64,000 nucleotides of DNA from an uncultured Bacteroidota bacterium (GTDB taxonomy: Bacteria; Bacteroidota; Bacteroidia; Flavobacteriales; Flavobacteriaceae), in the NCBI GenBank assembly GCA_902561795.1, contig CACERG010000001.1, positions 62,001 to 126,000 of the forward strand, read 5' to 3'. A program made the position numbers and the translations under genes. The notes beneath the pieces were generated by a model, which worked only from the letters and a program-made list of their open reading frames with translations, searched no databases and was not told the origin of the DNA. Shown piece by piece: positions 1 to 8,544 of this stretch; position 1 is the stretch's first letter; each line of letters opens with the position of its first letter.

Positions 1-646
1 TTGGTTTATTTTCAATATTTACGTAATGGCTTTTTGGAAAATAATTTTTTTCAATGTAAAGTAAATCTTCTTTGGCTAAACCTGCTTTACTCCCGTAGCC
101 TTGATCAAGAATACTTTTTATTGTTCTATCCTCATAAACTATTGCAAAATCTAATCCTACTTTTTCACACATTGCTATAACAGCGTTTGAAGCAATAAGT
201 AGTTGAGGATAATCGTTAAATTGAGATTGACCATAGAAATCAATTAAAATACCGTCGATACCTGACAACTTCATGCAGATCATAGCGTATTCAAGATAAT
301 GCTCATCACTACTATCATAGGGTCCTATTAAAGGGTAGTAGTGGGAGGCTATTGACCTTTGGCCATTTATAAATTCCTCTGGATTTTTATTTGCCATTGT
401 CCAATGGTTCCCCCAATATCCACTTAGCTCTGGTGTTTGAAACCAAGGCATGTAATGGGCATAGACTGGCGTTTTAATTGTTTTATTTACAGAAATAGGT
501 TCAAATTCAATAATATTAAATTCTACGTCCTCAGATTCGGCTAGACTTTTATCTTGACAAGAGTAGTTAAATATTATAATAGCTAGGAAGCTAAATAAGT
601 ATATGAGAAAAGTACATTTTGACAAATGAAATGGTCCACTTTTCAT
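1..646 (-). CDS. GH99/GH71-like glycoside hydrolase lipoprotein, partial (C-terminus outside window)
   Basis: The reading frame opens with ATG at 646 and runs off the left edge without a stop, giving the N-terminal 215 residues. A hydrophobic segment (about residues 12-27) ends at Cys30, so it is probably a lipoprotein, although the lipobox is weak. The sequence then shows AHYMPWF (63-69), GYWGNHW (76-82) and further on GIDGILIDFYG, a set typical of GH99/GH71-like TIM-barrel enzymes such as endo-alpha-mannosidases. The catalytic glutamates would lie in the missing part. Substrate is therefore inferred only: alpha-mannan-type polysaccharide is the family precedent in Bacteroidota. It ends an accessory block also holding a sulfatase, but the two genes are 15 kb apart. 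Confidence 0.72.
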   Translation of the reverse strand, partial: MKSGPFHLSKCTFLIYLFSFLAIIIFNYSCQDKSLAESEDVEFNIIEFEPISVNKTIKTPVYAHYMPWFQTPELSGYWGNHWTMANKNPEEFINGQRSIASHYYPLIGPYDSSDEHYLEYAMICMKLSGIDGILIDFYGQSQFNDYPQLLIASNAVIAMCEKVGLDFAIVYEDRTIKSILDQGYGSKAGLAKEDLLYIEKNYFPKSHYVNIENKP

Positions 647-695
647 AAGTTATTCTTTAAATTTTAGCTTTAAAACTTAATCAAAAAAATAGATA

Positions 696-1217
696 TTATT
701 GCATTAGTGCATACCCATTTAATTGATAGTTTAAAAGAACACTAGAACCAGAAAGAGCCTCTGGAATATTTTCATTTATGTCAGTTGATTTAATTTTCCT
801 GTAAGCAGTTGCTTGAGAACAAACAAATAGTTTTACTCCATATTGAGATAGAAGCTCTATAACCTTTGTATTTGGATTTTTTGTGCCAAATTTCTTTTCA
901 TATGCGTCATCGGATAAGACTATTGTAGTTGCTTGTCCTTGAATGGTTGCTACAATATCAACATTCTCTTTTTTGATATTTTTACATCCAAGCATGTTTA
1001 TAGCATGGGCAATTCCATTTAATCCCTTATTTATTCCTTCTCTTTTTTCGCTTGAGGTAATCTTGTAAACCGCTTTATAATGTAAGTTTTCGTCTGGTTG
1101 AACAGCAATATTTTCTGAATACTTTATTTTTCCATACCCTTTAATTACAGGAGTTACCCAATCTTGGGAGTAGAAAATTGATGGAATTAAAAAAATTAAG
1201 CAAATTGTTTTTTTCAT
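696..1217 (-). CDS. Exported DsrE/DsrF-like protein
   Basis: A 173-residue protein with an N-terminal signal peptide (about 1-17, cleavage near SQD). The body has the alternating beta/alpha pattern of the DsrE/DsrF-like fold: an ATIQGQATTIVLSD strand region, then GVKLFVCSQAT with a single Cys near residue 133, where DsrE proteins carry their functional cysteine. Exported single-domain DsrE proteins are common in Bacteroidota and their role is unknown; sulfur transfer is a family precedent, not a demonstrated function here. It lies 49 bp beyond the GH99-like gene start and may be cotranscribed with it. Confidence 0.7.
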   Translation of the reverse strand: MKKTICLIFLIPSIFYSQDWVTPVIKGYGKIKYSENIAVQPDENLHYKAVYKITSSEKREGINKGLNGIAHAINMLGCKNIKKENVDIVATIQGQATTIVLSDDAYEKKFGTKNPNTKVIELLSQYGVKLFVCSQATAYRKIKSTDINENIPEALSGSSVLLNYQLNGYALMQ

Positions 1218-1287
1218 GACTCTTTGTTTGATATTAATTTAAATATAGGTTAAAAGAATGGAGATCTTAAACATCTATATAAAAAAA

Positions 1288-1310
1288 CCCTCAAGTTTGA
1301 GGGGTTTTGA
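1288..1310 (-). terminator. Rho-independent terminator
   Basis: CCCTCAA/TTGAGGG hairpin, followed in the minus-strand direction by a run of seven T (A-run at 1281-1287 on the plus strand). It ends the transcript of the gene whose stop is at 1329. Confidence 0.8.
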
Positions 1311-1328
1311 TTGTTAAAGGACTCTTTT

Positions 1329-2006
1329 TTATTGGAATCTTTTTACTGTATTGGTAGTATAAGATTGAATATAATCTACTTTTCCTCTAGAGGAAATATA
1401 CTCTTGGAAAGCTTTTGTTTTTTGAATTTTACGTAAGGTCACTTGAACATCATTTGGGCTTTTACCATATATGACTAGGCCATGAGTAGCCCCAGGGGTA
1501 CCTCCAACTTCATAGCTTACTAGTCCTATTCTTCTATCGCCAAGAATTTTTTCAGCTGCTTTTGCATTTTTATCCCATGCTTTTTTGAATTTAGCAGGTT
1601 CATAAACTTTAACATCATAAACTCTTGCCGAAAGATTTTTTTTCCAATCTCCTTCTGTAAAAGCTAATATTGATCCCATTGCATTATCGACTGTATTTGG
1701 ATACGTATAATTACTCATTCTCTCTCCATAAAGGGCCCATTCCTCGTCTGACCTTTTTCTTTCTGTTCCCCAATTTTCAGGATCGCCAAAGACCACTATT
1801 CTGTGTGTTACTCCGTTTTTAAATCCAACTGATTGAAGCATAACACCTCCTGATTTCCATTTTTCACCACCAGCAAAGTCAGAAAATGTTTCCACTACAC
1901 TTGATTCATAACCCCTTTTAACATTAAGGTTATAAATACGAAGTGACCCTTGAGCAATAAGGCTGAAACTAAATAGTAAAGCCAATAAAAAAATAGTTTT
2001 TTTCAT
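1329..2006 (-). CDS. Exported paired ABM-like (dimeric alpha/beta-barrel) protein
   Basis: Start chosen at MKKTIFLL (2006), preceded by the leader ATAAATCAATTTAAA shared by many genes here; the longer frame to 2099 would overlap the next gene and bury the signal peptide. The 225-residue product has a signal peptide (about 1-18) and two halves, each beginning with a strand like LRIYNLNVKRGYESSV or ARVYDVKVYEPAKFKK and containing a conserved GLVIYG/IVVFGD strand. This is the pattern of tandem antibiotic-biosynthesis-monooxygenase-like domains. It belongs to the local family with members at 6737, 13974, 18412, 21210, 22663, 26367, 29471 and 30320. No catalytic residue or cofactor site is recognisable, so function is unknown. 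Confidence 0.7.
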   Translation of the reverse strand: MKKTIFLLALLFSFSLIAQGSLRIYNLNVKRGYESSVVETFSDFAGGEKWKSGGVMLQSVGFKNGVTHRIVVFGDPENWGTERKRSDEEWALYGERMSNYTYPNTVDNAMGSILAFTEGDWKKNLSARVYDVKVYEPAKFKKAWDKNAKAAEKILGDRRIGLVSYEVGGTPGATHGLVIYGKSPNDVQVTLRKIQKTKAFQEYISSRGKVDYIQSYTTNTVKRFQ

Positions 2007-2073
2007 TTTAAATTGATTTATGATTAATAATAGTTCTAATATAGATAAAGTTTTTAAAATTAGTTTTGAAATT

Positions 2074-2508
2074 TTAAGCCCTGTAAGTTTCTGATCCAAA
2101 AGCTTCCCCTATTCCGGTTTGACAGAATTGTCTTAAACTTTCCAAATATTTCCCTGAGCTATAATTCATATTCGCATATGCATCATCCATTTCTTCAAAT
2201 CCTTCATAGGAATATCTGACACGGGTTTTGCCATTATTCTCATCCAAGTCATATTTCATTACATGGCCTATGTTTTCCCACTCGGAGTCAACACATTCTA
2301 TATGAACTGATTTGTTTTGCTCAAAATGTATAACCTTAAATTTAAATGTAGCTAGATTAACAAATTCAAAAGTTACAACCTCGTCTTTTTCAAAAAGACC
2401 CTCGATTTTGGTTGTATACCACTTTTTCATTTTTTCTACGCTTGATAATGCACTAAAAACATCTTCAACAGAAGAATTAATATGCATTAAATGTTTAATT
2501 GGAATCAT
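2074..2508 (-). CDS. SRPBCC (AHSA1/START-like) domain protein
   Basis: A 144-residue cytoplasmic protein without signal peptide. It has the SRPBCC order: N-terminal strand plus helix (INSSVEDVFSALSSVEKMKKWY), a WYTTKIEG turn, a run of antiparallel strands and a long C-terminal helix (SSGKYLESLRQFCQTG). AHSA1-like members bind hydrophobic ligands or act as chaperone cofactors; the ligand cannot be read here. The gene stands alone, with its start 60 bp from the stop of the neighbouring porin-like gene. One of the few non-exported products in this block. Confidence 0.75.
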   Translation of the reverse strand: MIPIKHLMHINSSVEDVFSALSSVEKMKKWYTTKIEGLFEKDEVVTFEFVNLATFKFKVIHFEQNKSVHIECVDSEWENIGHVMKYDLDENNGKTRVRYSYEGFEEMDDAYANMNYSSGKYLESLRQFCQTGIGEAFGSETYRA

Positions 2509-2567
2509 CTAATATCGTTTTAGAGTTAATAATATGTAATATAGTAATGTATATAATAAAGGTATAC

Positions 2568-3338
2568 TTATTTTGCTTTTACAAGTTTTAATTCAAAGGA
2601 ATAATTTAGTCCAATATTCCAATCAAATTTTTTCCCTGTTAAATCACCAAAATCAATAGGTTTATTCATCACTGTGCTTATAGAGAATGGGAAGTTAACA
2701 ATACCAAAATTTATTGTTTGAGCTGAAAAAAACCCAGTTTCAGTATCTTCAATTTGTGCAGCATAAAGAAGAGGCTCCCACCTAATATAGACAGAATTTT
2801 TAATTGTAAAGGTCTTTATAAGTGGTGATAAAATAATCACTCTCCCTGATTCTATTTGATTTGCATTTACAAGTTTTAATGATATTACTTCAAAGTAAGA
2901 AAGGTTTAATCCAAAGTTTTTATTAAAATAATAGGAAATACTTGGCTTTAGTATAGCAGAAGTCCAAGGTTGAAGAATGGTAGTTGGTAAATTGTCGTCT
3001 TGAACCGTTATTTTCTGGTTTACTATTCCAGGAAAAACACCTCCGATAGAAAAATTGAATTTCCCTGACTTTTTTATTTTATAATCCCACCATATGTCAA
3101 AACCCCATGGTTGAAAACCATCTAATTCATGTCTAATGAGTGGGCTTATTGAGAGTCTATCTCCACCAAAAGAAAAATTTGAAATAAGTGAAGGCTTATC
3201 TCTAGAAAAAAGGGGAACCCAATCAATACCATTATTGTTGATATTTAAATTCCCTCTTATAAAAAAAGTTTTATCTGATTGAGAAAAAATTAAACCATAG
3301 TTGAGTAGAATAAACAGATAAATAAAAGATGTTTTCAT
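2568..3338 (-). CDS. Outer-membrane beta-barrel protein, unknown
   Basis: ATG at 3338 is preferred over the upstream TTG at 3347 because it starts directly at the signal peptide (MKTSFIYLFILLNYGLIFSQ). The 256-residue mature part is rich in alternating aromatic/polar strands (FNFSIGGVFPG, KPSISYYFNKNFGLNLSYF, WNIGLNYSFELKLV), ending in a strand, as outer-membrane barrels do. It follows the large InlB/LRR lipoprotein gene with only about ten bases between stop and start, so the two are probably one transcript and may work together at the surface. No family-specific motif was recognised. Confidence 0.6.
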   Translation of the reverse strand: MKTSFIYLFILLNYGLIFSQSDKTFFIRGNLNINNNGIDWVPLFSRDKPSLISNFSFGGDRLSISPLIRHELDGFQPWGFDIWWDYKIKKSGKFNFSIGGVFPGIVNQKITVQDDNLPTTILQPWTSAILKPSISYYFNKNFGLNLSYFEVISLKLVNANQIESGRVIILSPLIKTFTIKNSVYIRWEPLLYAAQIEDTETGFFSAQTINFGIVNFPFSISTVMNKPIDFGDLTGKKFDWNIGLNYSFELKLVKAK

Positions 3339-3347
3339 TGATTCCAA

Positions 3348-6182
3348 TTAATTTACTGTTATTGTTCCATACATTCCGTTGTGAAGCGAACATTGATAGT
3401 AATAAGTTCCCGCAGCGTTAGGAGTCCAAGAAACTGTCCCGCTTTCACTACCATTTCTTGATACACTATTTGCTAAGTTATTTGTTCCCGTACCCTGACT
3501 TGTTTTAATATAAAAAGGATGTCCAGAAACACTCAAATTAAAGTTTATTGTATCTCCAACTTTTACAGTTATAGAAGCGTCGTTCCCTGACACTGTTCCA
3601 TTTCTGTCTCTTCCACTAAGACTATAATCACTAAAACTAGCAGCACTCACATCTATTGAAAAAGTTTCAGCTGAACTCGAAGGATTATTTGTTGAAGAAG
3701 AATAGTTTAAACTAACTGGAAAACTCATTCCAGTATTATTATTTATATAAATATCGATCCTTCCAATTCCTAGACTTTCACAAGTAATTCCTGGGTTTTC
3801 ACATCCTCCAAAATTAGTTGAAATGTATTGCTGTTCGATTAGAGTTGAAACTTGTTGTATAGTATATTGTTGTCCTACTGTTAAAATTCCGTCCCATCCG
3901 CTTTCCCAAATAAATGGTCCACTTAAATTATATAAAGTAGAGTTATTGTCCCCGCATAGTTCTGATGATAATTGAGAACCTTTCATAATACCAGCCAATG
4001 TTGAACCTGAATTAGCGACAAATCTTAATGTAAAGTCATTAAGAGTCAAATTATTTCTATTATCATTAAATATAAATGTTTGTAAATTATTTGCAGTTGA
4101 AATATTGCAACTAACTCCTGATGAATCACTGGTATTGTTAGTGTTCCCACTATTATCAGTGCCTCCTGTATTTGTGACAGGTACAGGATTAACGGTAATT
4201 ACAATATCTTGAACCACTTCAGGACAGCCCCCATCACTTATTGTTGTTATTGTCCCACTGTAGGTTCCAGCAACTGTGAAAGATGCATTAATAGTGTAAT
4301 TAGTTCCAGATTGTGATATCTCACCTTCATCATCAGGGCCAACAATATTTAATCCGGTTGCTGCTCCAGAATATGTCACAACAATAGGTTGAATGACATC
4401 TAAAACGTTTATTGTCTGATTAAATGATCCTGAAATAAGAGTAATACCTGAAGAGTTTTCATTTTTGGTTAACGAAATCGTCTGTGAAGCTTGACTAAAA
4501 TTTGAACTACCACTAGATGTATAAACAGAAAAAGTATAATTCTCATCTGTAAAGATGGGTGTTCCTGATATTGTTAATTCATCATTAACAATATTAGATT
4601 CCAACCCTGAGGGTAATGTCTCTGTATTAACACTTACCCCTTCCCCACCATACTCAAACACAATTGGAACTATGGGCTGACCATTACAAATTACTTGACT
4701 TTTTTCACCAGAGATAAGTAATAATTTTGGACAATCCTCAAGTCCAAAACTTGTACTTCCATCATAAAGCCAACCTGAAGGTATTTGTTGAAATATCTGA
4801 GAACTGACCTTAACACAACTTAAGTTGGGATTGTTTGTTATATCTAAAGCAATAATACTATTATTTTGAGAGAGATCAATCTGAGTAAGTCCCGTATTAC
4901 CTAAATTAAGTGAAGTAAGTTTATTTAAATTTACAAGAGGTACGTCAGAGATATTATTACCAGATAAATTTAGAGTAACAAGGTTTATAAATTCTTCTAA
5001 TCCTGAAAAATCTGTAATCTGTCTATTACTTAAATCAAGATCGTTTATAGCTATCATTTCAGAATCGTTAATGAAACCGTCAATAAGATCATCATAGCCT
5101 AAATCAATTAGTGCTTGCTCAAAATTTTGATCTGCTATTGCTGTTCTGTTTGGTTGGTAATCCTCATCTTTTGTTCCGGTCACCTCAAATTGAAATAGTG
5201 AAGTCACATTTAAATTAAAATTAATTTGATTATCAATCACAACAATATTAGAAAGTGATCCTCTATCGTTAAGTGTGATGGCACTGTTAGAATCAACAGA
5301 AAATGTTCCGCTTATTTGTCCTGCAGAGTAATTTAACTTAAAAGTTTTATCTTGATTAAAGACAACACTTTTAACATCAAAAATCCTTGATTTTTGTTGC
5401 TGCTGTTGTCTTTTCTTTTTTATTTTCCATTTGCCTACAACCTCGCTAAAAAGTTCATATTCAAAAAAAGCTTTAATAAATTTAGGCTCAGAAATGACTA
5501 CATCTAGTGGGTTGTCTGTGGATAGAACTTCTTCATCCTCCCAACCATAAAAGTCAGATCCTTCTTCAGGGGTTGCTGTTAACCTTACGGTAGTGCCATA
5601 AAGATAATCTGTAGATTTACCGGTATTAATAATTTCTTCGGTTATTGTACCTTCTCCAACAGTTTGAACTCGAAGTTCGTAAGATAATTTTTCAAAAGTT
5701 GCTGTTACATTTTTGGCACTGTTTATTGTTAGTTCAGCAGGATTTGTGTCTCCCTGTAAATCTCCCGACCACTCTTTAAAATAATACCCTTGCGCTGGAA
5801 CAGCTTCAAGCCTCACTTTAGTACCTGAATCATAATCTGTTTTTCCTGTGTTTATAATTGTTTCTGTAATACTTCCTTGTCCAGTTACACTTGTAGTTAA
5901 TTCGTATTGAACTAATCTAAAATTTGCAACTACACTTTTATTATCATCTACGGTCACTTGAACAGAGGTGTTGTTGCCAATTGCATCACCTGACCAACCT
6001 GTAAAAACATACTCACTGTTTGGTGTGGCATTAAGTGTTACTGAAGTCCCATTTTTAAATGTCCCATTTGAAGGAAAAACATTGCCCCCTTCAGGCGGAT
6101 TTACTCTTATATCTAACACAAATTCTTTAGTACAACTTAATATTGCAAACAAAAAAACTAAAGAAAGTAACGCTCTTTTCAA
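3348..6182 (-). CDS. Large surface lipoprotein: InlB B-repeats, LRR, Ig-like, C-terminal cupredoxin
   Basis: A 944-residue mosaic. The lipoprotein signal ends at Cys17 (ILSC). Three InlB B-type repeats follow (about 24-240; GWSGDA, EWSGDL and GWEDEE near their ends). Next come a lipocalin-like beta segment after WKIKKKR with a five-glutamine run, and LRR units (about 345-460; LDLSNRQI, LNLSGNNIS). Putative-Ig/PKD-like regions fill about 480-680. The C-terminus is a plastocyanin-like domain with all type-1 copper ligands visible: His near 888, then Cys931, His934 and Met937 in QCSLHNGMYG. The middle WKIKKK-to-LRR module recurs in the lipoprotein at 31148. A role in surface binding or copper electron transfer is inference. 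Confidence 0.72.
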   Translation of the reverse strand: MKRALLSLVFLFAILSCTKEFVLDIRVNPPEGGNVFPSNGTFKNGTSVTLNATPNSEYVFTGWSGDAIGNNTSVQVTVDDNKSVVANFRLVQYELTTSVTGQGSITETIINTGKTDYDSGTKVRLEAVPAQGYYFKEWSGDLQGDTNPAELTINSAKNVTATFEKLSYELRVQTVGEGTITEEIINTGKSTDYLYGTTVRLTATPEEGSDFYGWEDEEVLSTDNPLDVVISEPKFIKAFFEYELFSEVVGKWKIKKKRQQQQQKSRIFDVKSVVFNQDKTFKLNYSAGQISGTFSVDSNSAITLNDRGSLSNIVVIDNQINFNLNVTSLFQFEVTGTKDEDYQPNRTAIADQNFEQALIDLGYDDLIDGFINDSEMIAINDLDLSNRQITDFSGLEEFINLVTLNLSGNNISDVPLVNLNKLTSLNLGNTGLTQIDLSQNNSIIALDITNNPNLSCVKVSSQIFQQIPSGWLYDGSTSFGLEDCPKLLLISGEKSQVICNGQPIVPIVFEYGGEGVSVNTETLPSGLESNIVNDELTISGTPIFTDENYTFSVYTSSGSSNFSQASQTISLTKNENSSGITLISGSFNQTINVLDVIQPIVVTYSGAATGLNIVGPDDEGEISQSGTNYTINASFTVAGTYSGTITTISDGGCPEVVQDIVITVNPVPVTNTGGTDNSGNTNNTSDSSGVSCNISTANNLQTFIFNDNRNNLTLNDFTLRFVANSGSTLAGIMKGSQLSSELCGDNNSTLYNLSGPFIWESGWDGILTVGQQYTIQQVSTLIEQQYISTNFGGCENPGITCESLGIGRIDIYINNNTGMSFPVSLNYSSSTNNPSSSAETFSIDVSAASFSDYSLSGRDRNGTVSGNDASITVKVGDTINFNLSVSGHPFYIKTSQGTGTNNLANSVSRNGSESGTVSWTPNAAGTYYYQCSLHNGMYGTITVN

Positions 6183-6192
6183 CTCTTTGCTT

Positions 6193-6642
6193 TTATGGTA
6201 AAAGAATAACTCCTTTTGCAGTCAAAGAATATACTTCTTTCGGTTCAACAATTAAACTGATAGCTGACTCATTTTCTCCTCTATCACGTGCATAATGTTT
6301 TAATTCATCGACAGATATGTTTCTTTTAAAAGCCTCGCCACTTACTATGACTTCTTTTCCAATTATATTTTTGGGAATAAAAAATGAGTAATCCTTAAAA
6401 TTGACCATAATATCTTTTTCGTCTCCGATTTCAAGTTTCATCCAACACCCTTTCATTTGGCAAACATCAGTTACTTTAGCTTTCAGTTTTGCATTAAACT
6501 TTTCTTTAGCCAAAAATAAATTTTGGATTTTAGAATTTTCAATTATACTTCCCTCTTCTATTTTTTCACCGAAGCTTCTTGTTTGTCCACTTAAGGAAGC
6601 AGAAATAATAAACAGGCCTAATAATACTTTGATTTTTTTCAT
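6193..6642 (-). CDS. Exported DUF4920-like protein
   Basis: The start is placed at MKKIKVLL (6642); the longer frame to 6684 runs into the neighbouring terminator. The 149-residue product has a signal peptide (about 1-19), a central VTDVCQMKGCWMKLEIGD segment with two cysteines and KEVIVSGEAFKR, the hallmarks of DUF4920 proteins. The cysteine pair and methionines suggest metal or redox handling, but no function is established. Its stop is 11 bp from the start of the copper-site lipoprotein gene, so the two could be cotranscribed, which fits a shared metal theme (inference). Confidence 0.68.
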   Translation of the reverse strand: MKKIKVLLGLFIISASLSGQTRSFGEKIEEGSIIENSKIQNLFLAKEKFNAKLKAKVTDVCQMKGCWMKLEIGDEKDIMVNFKDYSFFIPKNIIGKEVIVSGEAFKRNISVDELKHYARDRGENESAISLIVEPKEVYSLTAKGVILLP

Positions 6643-6672
6643 TTTAATTTTATTGAGATGCAATAAAATTAC

Positions 6673-6703
6673 AAAAACCCCCATAGAAATAACTACGAGG
6701 GTA
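6673..6703 (-). terminator. Rho-independent terminator
   Basis: Nine-pair stem (CCCTCGTAG with CTATGGGGG, two G-U pairs) and six-base loop, with a T-run on the minus-strand side (6673-6677). It serves the gene ending at 6737. Confidence 0.75.
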
Positions 6704-6736
6704 TTTATAATATTAATTTAATAAGTGATTATAAGT

Positions 6737-7468
6737 TTATTCTCTAGGAGAACTTAATTCTGGCATAAATGTATGATGCCTTGTAAGGCCCCAATCGTCT
6801 ACAAGAGATTCCCTAAATTTTTTATAGTCTACATCCCAAGCTCCAAACAATTCATTGTAAGCAGCAATTAGTTTTGGAACACTGTTTTTTCTCCAATTTT
6901 CTTCATCCTCAAAGTTTTTAAATATCCATCGGATCATAACAACATTTCGTCGAGAGGCTCCAGAGATTTGATTTAAGATGCTTTTATTATATGGATGACC
7001 AATTTTTTCATAGGCTTTTTTTGCCCTCATTTGGAAAGTCCAAAAATCATCTTTTTTGTCCTCTTTATAACTTAAAAAAGCAATTCTCCTATGATCATTT
7101 CCCTCATAATTACCAGTTCTATAACTTGCCTCTTTATTAACGGCCCAGAGACTTACCCTACCAGATGTGTGAGGAACATTTTTGAACCAGTAACTATTCC
7201 CTTTGCTATTTTGATAATCTAATTCGCCTAAATTTCTAACTACTCTGACCCTAGCATAATTTTGGGCATTGGGACCTGTTAAAATTTTGAAGGTAAAATA
7301 CTTTTCTTTGGCTCCTTTCCCATTATACATTTGAGTTTTTTTTGCAACTGCCGATTCAAATTCTGCGATATCCTGATTTTCAACAGTTAACACTCTCATC
7401 TGTAGAATCTGAGAATTTAAATTACTAAAGAATGTAAAAAGTAGTATTGTAATTAATAGTTTTTTCAT
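6737..7468 (-). CDS. Exported paired ABM-like protein
   Basis: A 243-residue member of the local exported family, closest in the window to the protein at 21210. They share the opening strand after the signal peptide (QILQMRVLTVEN / QIIQARVLDIEP), AVAKKTQMYN / AVAEKTKLYN, a FTFKILTGPNAQN / FSTFEILSGPNTNN segment, NHRR-like residues opening the second half, and the C-terminus PELSS. Signal peptide about 1-19. The two-half organisation suggests a pseudo-dimeric alpha/beta barrel. It has its own leader and terminator, i.e. is monocistronic. Function unknown. Confidence 0.7.
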   Translation of the reverse strand: MKKLLITILLFTFFSNLNSQILQMRVLTVENQDIAEFESAVAKKTQMYNGKGAKEKYFTFKILTGPNAQNYARVRVVRNLGELDYQNSKGNSYWFKNVPHTSGRVSLWAVNKEASYRTGNYEGNDHRRIAFLSYKEDKKDDFWTFQMRAKKAYEKIGHPYNKSILNQISGASRRNVVMIRWIFKNFEDEENWRKNSVPKLIAAYNELFGAWDVDYKKFRESLVDDWGLTRHHTFMPELSSPRE

Positions 7469-7500
7469 TTTTAATTGATTTATGGTTAATAAAGATACAA

Positions 7501-7531
7501 TATAAAAAAACCCTCCATATTTTGGAGGGTT
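7501..7531 (-). terminator. Rho-independent terminator (CCCTCCA/TGGAGGG)
   Basis: Perfect seven-pair stem at 7511-7529 with a T-run in the minus direction. It lies between the stop at 7538 and the promoter region of the gene starting at 7468. Confidence 0.85.
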
Positions 7532-7537
7532 ATCTAT

Positions 7538-8437
7538 TTATTTGGCAAATTGTTCCATGGAGGAAATTTTACCTTCTAAATCGAAATAATAAATTTCCAT
7601 GAGATCTTTTTCCCATTTTCTCCCATTTTTAAAAACTCTTGACTCTGTACCTCGTACAATTACACCACTTGCAGCATCGGTATTTGCAATTTTAATTGGA
7701 ATTATTGCATTGAGTTTCCAGTTTACAGATCTAAAAGGTTTGAAAAAATTTGCTAGATCTGATTTTTTATACGTTGCCTTTTGACCCCTATAATCATTAA
7801 AAACAAATTCATCTGCAAAAGCCATCTTCATACCTTCTGTATCCATTTTATTATAATTTTCAACCATTTGCTCAATAATCTTTGTTTCATTTCTATTAGA
7901 AAAAACAAAAGGTCTTCCTGTATACTCACTTTCTTTTCTACCAAAAAATTTACCTCCGTAAGGGAATCCGTAATTTGCAGAGTCTATTGCTACCCATTGT
8001 TTAAATCCTTTGACTTTCCCAGCGTTGTCAAGAACAAATTGTTCCATTAAATCTAATTTCTGGTAAGATCCATTTTTAAAAATTCTTTCTTCTTTAGACC
8101 AAGCCAAAACCTGCTTAAAATCACCATCTTTCTGATGTAAAGGAATTATTTTATATGGAACCATGGATAAGCTCTCCATTGCATCCGCCCATTTGGCTTG
8201 ATTTTCTTTAAACTTATCAGTTAAAAATTCATCAGCATAGTATGGAAATGATTTTTCAAGATCTAAATCTGAGTATGCTTTCGCTAAATCCTGTAGGTTG
8301 TCAATTTCAGCTTGCGTTCCAAATGTGTATGATTTTCCGTAACTATCCCCTTCACCAAGCCAAACTCCCCCATCATTTTGACAAGAAAAAAAGGATATGG
8401 CTATAAGTGTAGAGAAAATAAAAATATATTTTTTCAT
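7538..8437 (-). CDS. Lipoprotein with two NTF2/SnoaL-like domains
   Basis: A 299-residue protein with a lipobox ending at Cys19 (FFSC). Two cone-shaped NTF2-like domains are visible in series: about 45-160 (DLAKAYSDLDLEKSFPYYADEF ... WSKEERIFKNGSYQKLDLMEQFVLDNAGKVKGF) and 185-299 (MVENYNKMDTEGMKMAFADEFVFNDYRG ... VFKNGRKWEKDLMEIYYFDLEGKISS). The domain duplication is evident from the repeated helix plus FKNG...DLME pattern. Such domains bind small molecules or catalyse isomerisations, but no acid/base residue set can be assigned. It is the largest of about eight NTF2-like genes in the region. Confidence 0.72.
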   Translation of the reverse strand: MKKYIFIFSTLIAISFFSCQNDGGVWLGEGDSYGKSYTFGTQAEIDNLQDLAKAYSDLDLEKSFPYYADEFLTDKFKENQAKWADAMESLSMVPYKIIPLHQKDGDFKQVLAWSKEERIFKNGSYQKLDLMEQFVLDNAGKVKGFKQWVAIDSANYGFPYGGKFFGRKESEYTGRPFVFSNRNETKIIEQMVENYNKMDTEGMKMAFADEFVFNDYRGQKATYKKSDLANFFKPFRSVNWKLNAIIPIKIANTDAASGVIVRGTESRVFKNGRKWEKDLMEIYYFDLEGKISSMEQFAK

Positions 8438-8465
8438 TATAATTGATTTATGTTTTTAAAAAAAC

Positions 8466-8475
8466 AATATACAAA
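8466..8475 (-). promoter_or_regulatory. Promoter core TTTGTATATT
   Basis: The minus strand reads CTTTGTATATTG with the TTTG exactly 35 nt upstream of the ATG at 8437, the same spacing as in the cassette array. TTTG fits the Bacteroidota -7 box. Confidence 0.6.
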
Positions 8476-8513
8476 GAAGTAATAAAATTTAAGAAGAAGA
8501 TATTTTGAAAATT

Positions 8514-8538
8514 AAAAACCCCCATTTAAGAGGGTTTT
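8514..8538 (-). terminator. Rho-independent terminator
   Basis: AAAACCCTC/GGGGGTTTTT stem (one G-U pair) in the minus direction, just past the stop at 8545. Confidence 0.75.
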
Positions 8539-8544
8539 GATAAA

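Noticed and set aside
5380-5420. Glutamine-codon run as microsatellite
   Set aside because: Only five mixed CAA/CAG-type codons in frame; an ordinary linker of the lipoprotein.
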